From: a virus
Length of the DNA stretch: 64,000 bases
Reading direction: 5' to 3' (one strand)
Virus record (IMG/VR): IMGVR_UViG_3300034418_012856
Span: 19,838 to 83,837 of that record
How positions within the stretch are numbered: the first letter of the stretch is position 1; every line of letters begins with the position of its first letter. Below, piece after piece: positions 24,721-33,265 of the stretch. The position numbers were made by a program, and so were the translations under genes. The notes under the pieces are model-generated. The model was not told the origin of the DNA and ran no database searches. It saw nothing but the letters and a program-made list of their open reading frames with translations.

Positions 24721-26727
24721 ATGAACGAGTCTTTATTGAATGAAAACCTCCTTTTTATTCTTGAAAAACAAGATAATAATCTTGATGTTTCAAAGGATGG
24801 TGCTGAAAATGGCTATGTACTGAAAGGTATAGCAGCTCAATTTGGCAAGGAGAACAATAACAATAGAATATACGAGGAAGGTGAATACCTGCCTCACCTT
24901 GAATATCTAAAGGATAAGATAGGACAGAAGAGATTGGTTGGTGAATTAGATCACCCCGAAAAATTCGATGTCTCTCTTAAAAACATTTCTCACGTTGTTG
25001 AGGATCTAGTTTATGATAAAGACGGAAGAGTATTAAACATTAAAGTTCGTTTGCTTGACACTCCAGCAGGACAAATTGCTAAAAAGCTTGTTGATGCTGG
25101 TATACCTCTTTCTATTTCATCTAGAGCAGCTGGAAATGTTGGTCCGGATAAGAAAGTCCAGATCAAAAAAATCTTTACATATGATCTAGTAGCTGATCCT
25201 GGTTTTCAGGACGCACAGCTCGAGAGGGTTTACGAAAGCGCTGGTTTTGATGCTTTTGAATTTGAAGAAAGATCAAAAAAGTCTGTAGTAAACAACTTAG
25301 AGTGTGTAAACGAATCGCTAGGGCTAGAAAATGAATCTAGTGTAAAGATATATAAAGTTGAAAATAGCGAAGAATTCGAAAAAATCCTTAATCAAGACAA
25401 AAATAAATCCAACATTATGGAGGCCAACAAAGAATATGTTACTGCTGACGAGCTTAACAAGTATTCTATCTTTTTGAAAAATAAGATGGATGAGCTGGAA
25501 ACGCAGATTTCTGAAATGAAACAACAAGAAGCTCAGGTATCTGAGAGTGAAACTGACAGTGTAGACTGTAAAGCTCTGGAAGAAAGAGTTGCTAAACTTG
25601 AAAAGTATTCAGAATATCTTGCTGAAAACCTAGAGAGTGCTATTAAGTACGGTGAGTACCTAGCAGAAAATCTAGATAGCAGCATTACTTATTCGAAGTA
25701 TTTAGCTGAAAACCTAGATAAGACTATTTCTTATTCTAAGTATTTGGCTGAAAATGTTGATAAGGGTATTTCATATTCAGAGTACGTGGCTGAAAATGTT
25801 GATAAGGCAATCGATTATTCTAAGTATCTTGCTGAAAAGCTAGATGATGGAATTCAATACACAGAGTATGTTGCTGAGAATCTTGATAAGAACATCGCTT
25901 ATTCAGAATATCTAGCAGAGAATGTTGATAAGAACATTGCTTACTCTGAATATTTGGCTGAGAATCTTGATAAAGGAATTTCTTATTCTGAATACCTTGC
26001 AGAAAACCTTGATAAAGGTATTGCTTATTCTGAGTACATCGCAGAAAAGCTTGATCAAGGTATCAACTATACAGAGTACCTTGCAGAAAACCTAAACAAA
26101 GGAATTGCTTACTCTGACTATTTGGCTGAAAAGCTAAATGGAAACATAGCTCAAACTGAAGCTATTCACGAAAGTGCTAAAACTCAAGTTTCTCCTTCTC
26201 TAAATGAGAACGCAAGAGAAACTGCTGAAAGCGCTTCACAAACTGAATTGGTCGAATCAGGATTTGCTGGAGATTACGAAAATCTCGGAAGCAAGATTGA
26301 TTCTCTAATTGAATCGGTCAAGACACAAAAGACTGAGGAAAACATAAACGAGGCTAATACGAAAGTACAGCCAACTGCTCAAACACAAAAAGCAGATGAG
26401 GCAATCAACGAAGCCGAAGAAACTGTGGTAGAATCATCAGGTCACAAATTTATTGATGAAATGCCAGAAGATTATGCTCCGATTTGGGAGTCACTAAATG
26501 AAAGTCAAAAGCAATCAATCATTGCACAATCAGCTTTCTATAATTTAGAGACAAACTATCAGATCAAGAATTTCTGGTCAACTCGTCAGCTTGGTGCTAA
26601 GCCAGTAGGTTTACAGAAACTTCAAGAAAGCCAAGAAACACCAGAGCCTAAGACGGCTTCAAACCCCCAGGGGTACTCAAATGATTACCTTAATTGGGTC
26701 GCTAAGTCGCTCGAAGGTAAGTTTTAA
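24721..26727 (+). CDS. gp21: Prohead protease (gp21-like) fused to scaffold (gp22-like)
   Basis: 668 residues; T4 has separate gp21 (212) and gp22 (269). Residues 1-185 form the S80-type protease: NNNNRIYEEGEY, GELDHPEKF (H78), LSISSRAAGN (S133/S134) and YDLVADPGF (D155/D159), the His/Ser catalytic set of T4-type prohead proteases. Residues 233-670 look like scaffold: a coiled coil, 13 tandem 14-residue repeats (295-476) and an acidic Asn/Glu/Thr-rich tail with many INE/LNE sites. Each repeat contains L-A-E, itself a predicted cleavage site. An internal promoter-like site and in-frame ATG (M233) could yield scaffold alone. The capsid gene follows after 23 nt. Confidence 0.85.
   Translation: MNESLLNENLLFILEKQDNNLDVSKDGAENGYVLKGIAAQFGKENNNNRIYEEGEYLPHLEYLKDKIGQKRLVGELDHPEKFDVSLKNISHVVEDLVYDKDGRVLNIKVRLLDTPAGQIAKKLVDAGIPLSISSRAAGNVGPDKKVQIKKIFTYDLVADPGFQDAQLERVYESAGFDAFEFEERSKKSVVNNLECVNESLGLENESSVKIYKVENSEEFEKILNQDKNKSNIMEANKEYVTADELNKYSIFLKNKMDELETQISEMKQQEAQVSESETDSVDCKALEERVAKLEKYSEYLAENLESAIKYGEYLAENLDSSITYSKYLAENLDKTISYSKYLAENVDKGISYSEYVAENVDKAIDYSKYLAEKLDDGIQYTEYVAENLDKNIAYSEYLAENVDKNIAYSEYLAENLDKGISYSEYLAENLDKGIAYSEYIAEKLDQGINYTEYLAENLNKGIAYSDYLAEKLNGNIAQTEAIHESAKTQVSPSLNENARETAESASQTELVESGFAGDYENLGSKIDSLIESVKTQKTEENINEANTKVQPTAQTQKADEAINEAEETVVESSGHKFIDEMPEDYAPIWESLNESQKQSIIAQSAFYNLETNYQIKNFWSTRQLGAKPVGLQKLQESQETPEPKTASNPQGYSNDYLNWVAKSLEGKF
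25347..25419 (+). promoter_or_regulatory. Possible internal late promoter and scaffold start
   Basis: GATATATAAAGTT at 25347-25359 duplicates the promoter context at 24687-24699. Seventy nt downstream an in-frame ATG (25417-25419, M233, MEANKEYVTADEL) follows an A-rich leader (caaaaataaatccaacatt). The site falls between the protease domain and the coiled-coil scaffold. It would produce a 436-residue free scaffold, analogous to the nested Nu3 scaffold of lambda gene C. Confidence 0.5.
25603..26148 (+). repeat. 13 tandem 42-bp coding repeats (14-residue scaffold unit)
   Basis: Thirteen in-frame units follow the pattern x-Y-[SGT]-[EKD]-Y-[LVI]-A-E-[NK]-[LV]-[DEN]-x-x-I, for example AYSEYLAENLDKGI, without interruption. 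Nucleotide copies have drifted at third positions, so selection acts on the protein. The 14-residue period differs from the coiled-coil heptad multiple only by being exactly two heptads, fitting a continuous coiled coil with Tyr and Leu/Ile at repeated core positions. Confidence 0.95.
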
Positions 26728-26750
26728 AATCTAAAAAATATCTAAAAAAG

Positions 26751-28472
26751 ATGAAACTAATCAACGAAGCAGAAATCTTCGAAACCTGGTCTCCTATCAT
26801 CGAGCAGAAGGCTGGAATTCAAGATGCTGAGAAAAAGGGATGGTTGAGCAAGTACTGCCACTACCATTCATTAAACGAGTCTGCTGGAGCTTACCAGTCT
26901 CTAGCAACTGTAAACGGTATGGGTGCCGTACAACCACCCGCATACCCAGGTGGGTATAACTCAACTGGTGCAGCAGTAGGTACGCAAGCTAACTCAGCTT
27001 TCTATAACTCTGCTAACCAAGGTTCAGGAGATAAGTTTCCTTCACTTCTTCCTTTGGCAATTCAGGTTGCTGCGAAGACTGTTGGATTCGATATCGTTCC
27101 TGTAATTCCTATGTCAGGTCCTACTGGCGTACTTTCTTACCTAGATTACGTATACTCAGGTGGTAAAATCAGCCCTAACGCTGCTGGTTCTACTGCTGCA
27201 GATGCTCTTGCAACTGCTCCATCGATGATCAAAGTACAGATCACTTCTTACACCGCAGGATATCCTGATAGTTTTGCAGTAGGTACTACTTACTACATCA
27301 CTAAGGCTACTTCAGCTGGTGCTTACATCACCACTGAATTCGTTGGTCTATCAAGAATTGATGGTTACCCAATCTTCAGAATCACAGGCCTAACCGCAGG
27401 TGAAACTGTCTCTGACGTTCTTGATGGTGGTGCAGCTAAAGTTGGTACTACAGTAAACGGTACTGAAGCTGGTACTACAACTGCAAGAGCAGAATTGGTT
27501 AAAGCTCTTGAGGATCACATCCAAGGATTCTCTGGTGCTGGTTTCAACAACGACCAAGACTGGCAAGGACCATTCGTAGATGGTACTAAGACTTACAACC
27601 CAATGCTAAGAGGTGTTGGTGAGAGCACTTACTACCAATCAATGGGTCTTTCAACGTTCACTAAGTTCGTTGAAGCTGATACTTTCCAAGTAGCTGCTTC
27701 AGTAACTACTGAGCAAATCCAAGACTTGAACAAGCAGTTTGGTATCGACGTTATCTCAATGATCGAAAATGCATTGGTTAATGAAGTATCACAAGCTATT
27801 AACAAGCACATCCTTTCTAGAGCATTCGCACTTGGTTGGTCTAACCACAGCGAGTTCTTAACTACAGAAGGTCAGAACTTGAACCTAAACCTCGTTATCG
27901 GTGGTACTGCAGGTTCTTACACTATTCCTTCTTACGTAGGTAAGTCTGACTCGGGTATCGCTATTGCTTCTGTTGCAGGCCCTGCATCAGGAACTTACGA
28001 GAACTTGTCAACTCTACAGAGAAGACTATTCTCTAGAATCTTAGCTTCTGCTAACGTAGTAGCTAACAGAGGAAGAAGAGGTCCTGCTAACTTCATCGTT
28101 ACTAACGCTAACGTTGCAAGTGCATTGCAAGACATCTCTCAGTTCACTTTTGCTCCTTTCTCTAACACTCTTACTCAAAACAACGGAACACTTTACCCAG
28201 TAGGTTCGCTTGCAGGTATGACCGTTTATGTTGATCAGAACATGAAGTTCGGTGATAACAGAGTACTAGTTGGAAGAAAAGGTGGTGACGACGAACCAGG
28301 ACTTAAGTTCATGCCTTACATGATGGCTGAGTCTATCCAAACAATCTCTGAAGGTACAATGTCACCTAAGATTGCGGTTAAATCTCGTTACGCTCTAGTA
28401 GAAGCTGGTTTCCACCCAGAAACTATGTACTTCTGTTTCCACGTGAACGTTCCTGCTGGAGGTCTATCCTAA
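26751..28472 (+). CDS. gp23: Major capsid protein, T4 gp23-like
   Basis: 573 residues (T4: 521). gp23-like blocks are the N-terminal EIFETWSPIIEQK (T4 LLNKWKPLLEG), IDVISMIENALVNEVSQAINKHILSRA (split similarity to T4 LSGILATEIMLEINREVVDWI), RRGPANFIVTNANVASAL and GMTVYVDQNMKFGDNRVLVGRKGG. A predicted maturation cleavage lies after LNE (41-43), giving a mature protein starting SAGAYQS, comparable to the T4 cut after its E65. About 120 residues around 130-260 are Gly/Thr/Ala-rich and have no T4 counterpart known to me; they may be a surface insertion. Codon choice is more uniform than in neighbours, as expected for high expression. A strong terminator follows. Confidence 0.9.
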   Translation: MKLINEAEIFETWSPIIEQKAGIQDAEKKGWLSKYCHYHSLNESAGAYQSLATVNGMGAVQPPAYPGGYNSTGAAVGTQANSAFYNSANQGSGDKFPSLLPLAIQVAAKTVGFDIVPVIPMSGPTGVLSYLDYVYSGGKISPNAAGSTAADALATAPSMIKVQITSYTAGYPDSFAVGTTYYITKATSAGAYITTEFVGLSRIDGYPIFRITGLTAGETVSDVLDGGAAKVGTTVNGTEAGTTTARAELVKALEDHIQGFSGAGFNNDQDWQGPFVDGTKTYNPMLRGVGESTYYQSMGLSTFTKFVEADTFQVAASVTTEQIQDLNKQFGIDVISMIENALVNEVSQAINKHILSRAFALGWSNHSEFLTTEGQNLNLNLVIGGTAGSYTIPSYVGKSDSGIAIASVAGPASGTYENLSTLQRRLFSRILASANVVANRGRRGPANFIVTNANVASALQDISQFTFAPFSNTLTQNNGTLYPVGSLAGMTVYVDQNMKFGDNRVLVGRKGGDDEPGLKFMPYMMAESIQTISEGTMSPKIAVKSRYALVEAGFHPETMYFCFHVNVPAGGLS

Positions 28473-28497
28473 TCAGTAGTTAGTACACACTAATACT

Positions 28498-28527
28498 AAA
28501 CCCCAGGTTTTTGCCTGGGGTTTTTTT
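28498..28527 (+). terminator. Strong rho-independent terminator after capsid gene
   Basis: AAACCCCAGG and CCTGGGGTTT form a 10-bp GC-rich stem around a 6-nt loop, followed by a run of seven T. It lies 26 nt after the major capsid stop and just before the next late-promoter octamer. Confidence 0.93.
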
Positions 28528-28537
28528 ATTGCCAGGG

Positions 28538-28545
28538 GATATATA
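28538..28545 (+). promoter_or_regulatory. Putative late promoter GATATATA
   Basis: The octamer sits 30 nt before the ATG at 28568, directly after the capsid terminator. Confidence 0.72.
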
Positions 28546-28567
28546 GTATAAATGTGGTCGTTGCATA

Positions 28568-29668
28568 ATGAGTAGAATTAAATCACATAAGCAATTTTTA
28601 ATAGAGAGAGATCTTTCACAAGAGGTTGATCAGGTTATTCTTGCTGAGATGTTCTTAGAATATTACAATATTAATGAGGGTAAGGCTTTGGATACCCTCA
28701 AAAATAGTGTATCTAAAGCTCTATTAGGACCTTTCTCAAGATTGTCTGTTATTGATACAATTAGGAAGGGAAATTTAGATATTCAAAAAGAAATCATAAC
28801 TAAGCAATATGATGTTGAGGATGAAGTTCTTGATCTAGAAGGTAAAATAGATGACCTAAGGAGCAAAGGAGCTTCAAGAAATGATATTGCTAGAATACGT
28901 ACCCAAATCGAGAGGAAGAACAAGGAATTCCGATCTTTCGTTAAGATGAAAAGGGAACAGATGAATAAAGGAATGAAACTCCTGGAAAAAACCGTTGGTA
29001 AAAATCCTAGAAGAAAGGAATATTACGAGGCAGGTTTTATCGATGATAAGTATGACCTTGCTAAATTTGAATATGAGTTAGCTCAAAAGAAATCCAGTGA
29101 CCAAGATAGTATTAAAAAGCTTAAATCCGATTTAGATTCAGCTTCAAAGAAAGCCGAATCTTTTGTCTCTAAAACAAAGGATTCCTCCAAGAGGGAAGCA
29201 ACTATAAAGGATTCTGATCTTGGAGATCTTGCAAAGATTAGAAAAAATGTTGGATCTAAGGACCTTAATGTCGTTGTTTCCTTGAGAGAGAAATCAAGGG
29301 AAAAGATAAAGGATTTAAAATCTAGCATGCAAAAGGTACTTTCGGATCTTAAGTCTTTTATGTCGAAGTCTCCTTCCTACGATGAGGTTCAGAAGTCTGG
29401 AAAAATATCTAAGGGAATTAAAGATCTAGAGGAAAGTGCTAACGAGCTAGACTCTTTGGAAAATTTAGCATCTATTTATAGCAATGTAATTAGTAATAAG
29501 GGAAAGGATCTTTCCAATGAATCTTCTTTGACCTCCCTTTTTTCTAAAATTAATAATGCAATTAATGACGGAAACGATGCAGGGTCTGGAATAACCAAGG
29601 AGGTAATTGATCTTAAATCTGATATAACCCTTAAAAAGGTTGGTAATCTAATAAAAAAATTAGCCTAA
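28568..29668 (+). CDS. Coiled-coil internal head protein candidate
   Basis: 366 residues. MSRIKSHKQFLIERD is a close match to the T4 internal-protein targeting peptide pattern, with LIE as predicted cut. The rest is highly charged and helical, with Lys/Asp/Glu/Ser-rich coiled coils (DLEGKIDDLRSKGASRNDIARIR at 85-110 by pattern; KSDLDSASKKAESF; REKIKDLKSSMQKVLSDL). Composition resembles DNA-associated or core proteins. It opens an operon of four probable cargo genes right after the capsid gene and is followed 1 nt later by the next start. Confidence 0.6.
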   Translation: MSRIKSHKQFLIERDLSQEVDQVILAEMFLEYYNINEGKALDTLKNSVSKALLGPFSRLSVIDTIRKGNLDIQKEIITKQYDVEDEVLDLEGKIDDLRSKGASRNDIARIRTQIERKNKEFRSFVKMKREQMNKGMKLLEKTVGKNPRRKEYYEAGFIDDKYDLAKFEYELAQKKSSDQDSIKKLKSDLDSASKKAESFVSKTKDSSKREATIKDSDLGDLAKIRKNVGSKDLNVVVSLREKSREKIKDLKSSMQKVLSDLKSFMSKSPSYDEVQKSGKISKGIKDLEESANELDSLENLASIYSNVISNKGKDLSNESSLTSLFSKINNAINDGNDAGSGITKEVIDLKSDITLKKVGNLIKKLA

Positions 29669-29669
29669 C

Positions 29670-30563
29670 ATGTTGTTAAGTTTTAAACAGTGGGAATCAC
29701 AAAACATAAATGAGAAAGACGGTGGTCTAGATAAGATCATGAATTGGCTTAGCTCCAACTTTGGTGGCACTATTTCTAAGATTGATTCATTACTTTCCGA
29801 TATTAATTCTATTGAAACCAAGTATTCAAAAGAATGGAATGATATACAAACTGATATAGATGCTTTGGAGGTTAAAAAAGCACAAACCAAAAGTGATCCT
29901 GCTGAAGCTAAAAAATTGGAAAGAATGATAGATAGGAATCAAAAACTCCTTTCAGCTTTAGGTAAAAAGAGAAAAGCTGATATTGATAAGATTGATTCCA
30001 AGGTTGAAAAACTTACCAAAGGAAAGCAAAGACTTATCTCCTACTGGAATTTGAAAAAATCTGAGCTCGAAGCTGATCTAGCCGAAAAACTTTATAAAAT
30101 GGCAAAAGACCTTACAGACGAGTCGATAGCTGACGATCTCTATGATAAGTATAAAAAAGCAGCCTTAGATGCTAAAAAGAAAGACGAAAGATTTAGAGAG
30201 AAGTTTGGAAAGCTTGACCTTGCAAAACCTTCTACCCTAAAGTCTGATGTGGAGGCTAGAGCTATTTCTGGTGCTAATTTTTCAATGGATCCTATATTTT
30301 CTATGAATGCACCTCAATTTACTAAATTTGTACAGGATCTGGAAAAAAGTCAAGTTGGTGCATTAATAAAAGCTATGCAATCTGAAAGAAATGAGAGGTA
30401 TGCTACTCTAGATACTGAAAGGGATAGATTGGAAGCTCAAGCTAAAAAGAAAGGTTTATCTGCAGAGAGCGTTAAAAAAGATATGTCAGATTTAAGAGAA
30501 ACCCTTATGAGACAGATAAGAGACCTAAGAACCAAAATAACAATTGCAAGAAGATATGCCTAA
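29670..30563 (+). CDS. Coiled-coil internal head protein candidate
   Basis: 297 residues. The start MLLSFKQWESQNINEK carries F-K-x-W...INE, a variant of the targeting peptide with predicted cut after INE. Long charged helices follow (DIDALEVKKAQTKSDPAEAK, LEADLAEKLYKMAKDL, RDRLEAQAKKKGLSAESVKK). Probably the same structural class as the previous gene, though the two do not align by eye beyond helical character. The stop overlaps the next ATG. Confidence 0.6.
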   Translation: MLLSFKQWESQNINEKDGGLDKIMNWLSSNFGGTISKIDSLLSDINSIETKYSKEWNDIQTDIDALEVKKAQTKSDPAEAKKLERMIDRNQKLLSALGKKRKADIDKIDSKVEKLTKGKQRLISYWNLKKSELEADLAEKLYKMAKDLTDESIADDLYDKYKKAALDAKKKDERFREKFGKLDLAKPSTLKSDVEARAISGANFSMDPIFSMNAPQFTKFVQDLEKSQVGALIKAMQSERNERYATLDTERDRLEAQAKKKGLSAESVKKDMSDLRETLMRQIRDLRTKITIARRYA

Positions 30564-30825
30564 ACACATTAAGAAGCTTGACGAATTCCCAATTTTTGAG
30601 GGGGTTAATGAGGATCTGGTTAAGGCCAAAGCAGATGTTAATGCTAAGCAAGCTGAGATAGCTGAGGAAATAGCTAAACAGAAGGAAACCACAGACCTTA
30701 AGGAAAAAGCAGCAAGCATAAGAAACCAATCAAGATTGGTGGGTCAAATGCCAGCACTTTTAAATGCTTTAGCTAATGCAATGGATGCAAAAGCTGATTC
30801 AGGAGATACAACAAATATTTACTAA
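30556..30825 (+). CDS. Small internal head protein candidate
   Basis: 89 residues from the ATG at 30556, which overlaps the preceding stop (ATGCCTAA). A TTG 12 nt upstream is in frame but less likely. MPKHIKKLDEFPIFEG has the I-K-x-[LF]-x-x-F core and IFE as predicted cut. The remainder is a charged Ala-rich helix (KAKADVNAKQAEIAEEIAKQ) with a short C-terminal hydrophobic patch. It lies in the cargo operon behind the capsid gene. Confidence 0.55.
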   Translation: MPKHIKKLDEFPIFEGVNEDLVKAKADVNAKQAEIAEEIAKQKETTDLKEKAASIRNQSRLVGQMPALLNALANAMDAKADSGDTTNIY

Positions 30826-30828
30826 AAG

Positions 30829-33213
30829 ATGTCAAACAATTATCTTAGAAATAACCCGGTAGCTAACCAATTGTCCATAGATGCTTTTAAGCTCTATGAG
30901 AATAAAGATGTTGACGATGCTTTAAGAATATCAATCGACACGCTTTTAGCAGCATGTAAGAAGATTATATTCGATTTTGCTTCGGATCGAAATAGGACCT
31001 ACGAGTCTTTTGCAAAAAAGATAGAATCCATTGGCGATACTTCTACTGTTAAGGGCTTGATTGCAAATATCAAGGATGTTTGTGAGGATACTGAATTACA
31101 TGATTCTGTTCTTGCACCACTCAAAAAAGCTTACCTTGACTCTATCGATATGATAGGTGATGCAGTAAAGAGAATGATAGAGCTAGATCCTTCTCTTGAA
31201 TCAAAAGCTATCCAAAATTTTAAATCTGCTGGTAAAAAACTTGTTGAGAGTGTAAAAAGAACAGCGGACGAGTATCAGGAAAAGCTAAACGAGTCTAGTG
31301 AAATAGGGGTACCTGGTAGAGTTCATCGGTTAAAGAAAATATTGATTAACCACATTGTTGATTCTAAAGGAAAGGATGCAAAATCTGGATATGGGAGAGA
31401 TTGGCAAAGGTTGTTTACGACACTTGCACAAAAACTTTCTTCAATAAATAGCGATAAAGCTACTTTCTCTGATAACGATAGAAAAAACCTTGCAGAGCTT
31501 GAAAAAAAAGCTGATAATCTATCCCAGGAGTATGCTCAGTATAAAGTAAGAGCCGTAGAATCCTTGATGGGTAAACTGATGAAGGATGAAGATTTGGAAT
31601 CTAAATTTGGCGACTTCTTTGAGATTATGACCAATGCTTTGGATAAAGTAACGAAAGCAAATACCGAGGAAGGACTTATAGAGGTCAAAGTAAGGGAGGA
31701 TTTGGATGACAAGGAAACGAAAATGAATGATAGAGTGTTTCCACTAAAAATCGGTGACAAGGATAATGACACTAAGTTAAAGGGGTCAGGTCTTATTTCT
31801 TCTATCCAAAAAGCCCTTATCGATGCTTTTGTACCTATTAAGAATTTAATGGATCCTAGAGGTGGTGCTAATGGTAAGTATGAATCCGCTACAGAAGTTG
31901 CTGTGAAATCAATACAATCTACATTAGGAAATAAGGATGTGAATGGTAAGCTGGATAAACCTTTGCTTGATATAATTTTAAAGTTAGATCAGGTATCTAA
32001 AGAAAACAAAGAGGCCATTAAGGATTCTATTAGTCAACTAAGGGGATCTTATTCTTCGGTTAGAGAATCTAGTAATGCATTATCAGCTGCTGACTTTATG
32101 AGATTAATGGAGGCTATGACTTACATAGATCCAAACGAGATTGAGGTAAATATCAAAAATTATAGTCAGGAATTGGACGAGGATAACGATTCTGTATCAG
32201 AACCTACGACTTCCGATTACTCATTAGCAGAATCTCTAGCTAAACTTTTAAGGACCAAAGACTATAATAAGAATGCTGAAGCCGAAGATTTCCTGAAGGA
32301 AGACGGAACTCTGAAGGGATCTTGTCCCCATGATTATGTTGATTGTTGGACAAAGGCTGTTTCTGGAGATAAACCAGTTTCTTTTTTTGTAATGGTTGAC
32401 GATAATGATAATTGCTCGCTTTTCCCAACAAAGAGGATTTCTGGTAGTGTAAACAAGCCTTGTAATTGGAAAAGATATAAAGCCATTACTGGTGATGATA
32501 TTGATGATGTCCACAAATTTGGAAATTGGTACACTTCATATTGGAAAAATTTCGGCGGTGTTGGTTCAGATATAAAGGCTAAAGTTTTGGACGAAGTAAT
32601 GTCGTCCAATTGTAAATTGGCAAAAGAGGAAGGATTGAACGATGTTGCTTCTATCTACGAAGAATTGGAAAGTGCATTTATACCCAACAAGGAAGAAGTT
32701 TCAGGGGGGTATATTAGGCCAAATTCTATGAGATCTTTGGTATCAAGCATCAAAGGTATGATTGGAAATGATGGTATATCTAATCTTAGTCCTGGGGAAC
32801 TCAGATCCCTTTATAATACTGTAATTGTTTGTTCACCCTTGATTACTTATAATAGAGAAAAAGATGAATGGGTCCCTGCAATAAAAATGCTATGTAACTC
32901 TCTGGATATTACTGAGGATGACCTTGTTTCTGAAATTAGGAAGAATTCTTCTCTTGGAAAAAGAGGTAAAATGTCAACTGAGAAGGTAGCTTTATTCGAC
33001 ACTAATTCTGGTGATAATGAAATTCTTAAGTCTACTATTATCGGGAGCACAGAGGATGCTGAGAAAGTTAATAATATGAAGCAAAGTCTTGGTAAGATTA
33101 AACCAATTCTAAAGAGCCTTTCTAAACACTGTAAAAGAATAGGTGTGAATGTAATTGATGACATTACTCCTGATATCTCAGACTCCATGGTCGTTATTAC
33201 TAAGGAGGGATAA
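30829..33213 (+). CDS. Large unknown protein of the head/cargo operon
   Basis: 794 residues, unrecognised. The first 450 residues are mostly helical and charged (AFKLYENKDVDDALRIS, KIIFDFASDRNRTYESFAKK). Between about 485 and 600 there is a globular segment with Cys and aromatic residues (GSCPHDYVDCWTKAV, FFVMVDDNDNCSLFPTKR, FGNWYTSYWKNFGG). The C-terminal 180 residues are helical again. No clear N-terminal targeting peptide, but LNE and LME occur (EKLNESSE, RLMEAM). It ends in a terminator overlapping the stop. A virion or injected protein is plausible from position only. Confidence 0.5.
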   Translation: MSNNYLRNNPVANQLSIDAFKLYENKDVDDALRISIDTLLAACKKIIFDFASDRNRTYESFAKKIESIGDTSTVKGLIANIKDVCEDTELHDSVLAPLKKAYLDSIDMIGDAVKRMIELDPSLESKAIQNFKSAGKKLVESVKRTADEYQEKLNESSEIGVPGRVHRLKKILINHIVDSKGKDAKSGYGRDWQRLFTTLAQKLSSINSDKATFSDNDRKNLAELEKKADNLSQEYAQYKVRAVESLMGKLMKDEDLESKFGDFFEIMTNALDKVTKANTEEGLIEVKVREDLDDKETKMNDRVFPLKIGDKDNDTKLKGSGLISSIQKALIDAFVPIKNLMDPRGGANGKYESATEVAVKSIQSTLGNKDVNGKLDKPLLDIILKLDQVSKENKEAIKDSISQLRGSYSSVRESSNALSAADFMRLMEAMTYIDPNEIEVNIKNYSQELDEDNDSVSEPTTSDYSLAESLAKLLRTKDYNKNAEAEDFLKEDGTLKGSCPHDYVDCWTKAVSGDKPVSFFVMVDDNDNCSLFPTKRISGSVNKPCNWKRYKAITGDDIDDVHKFGNWYTSYWKNFGGVGSDIKAKVLDEVMSSNCKLAKEEGLNDVASIYEELESAFIPNKEEVSGGYIRPNSMRSLVSSIKGMIGNDGISNLSPGELRSLYNTVIVCSPLITYNREKDEWVPAIKMLCNSLDITEDDLVSEIRKNSSLGKRGKMSTEKVALFDTNSGDNEILKSTIIGSTEDAEKVNNMKQSLGKIKPILKSLSKHCKRIGVNVIDDITPDISDSMVVITKEG

Positions 33214-33238
33214 TCTAGAAACTTATCCCTTCCTTTTT
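33202..33238 (+). terminator. Rho-independent terminator overlapping a stop codon
   Basis: AAGGAGGGATAA (33202-33213) pairs with TTATCCCTTCCTT (33223-33235) with one bulged base, followed by T-rich sequence. The stem includes the TAA stop of the 794-residue gene and closes the cargo operon. Confidence 0.82.
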
Positions 33239-33265
33239 CCTATAATTCACTGAAATATAACTTGG

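Noticed and set aside
25603-26148. Regular repeats resembling a CRISPR array
   Set aside because: The 42-bp units are contiguous, in frame and coding, with no spacers. The same holds for 47782-48195 and 63180-63376.
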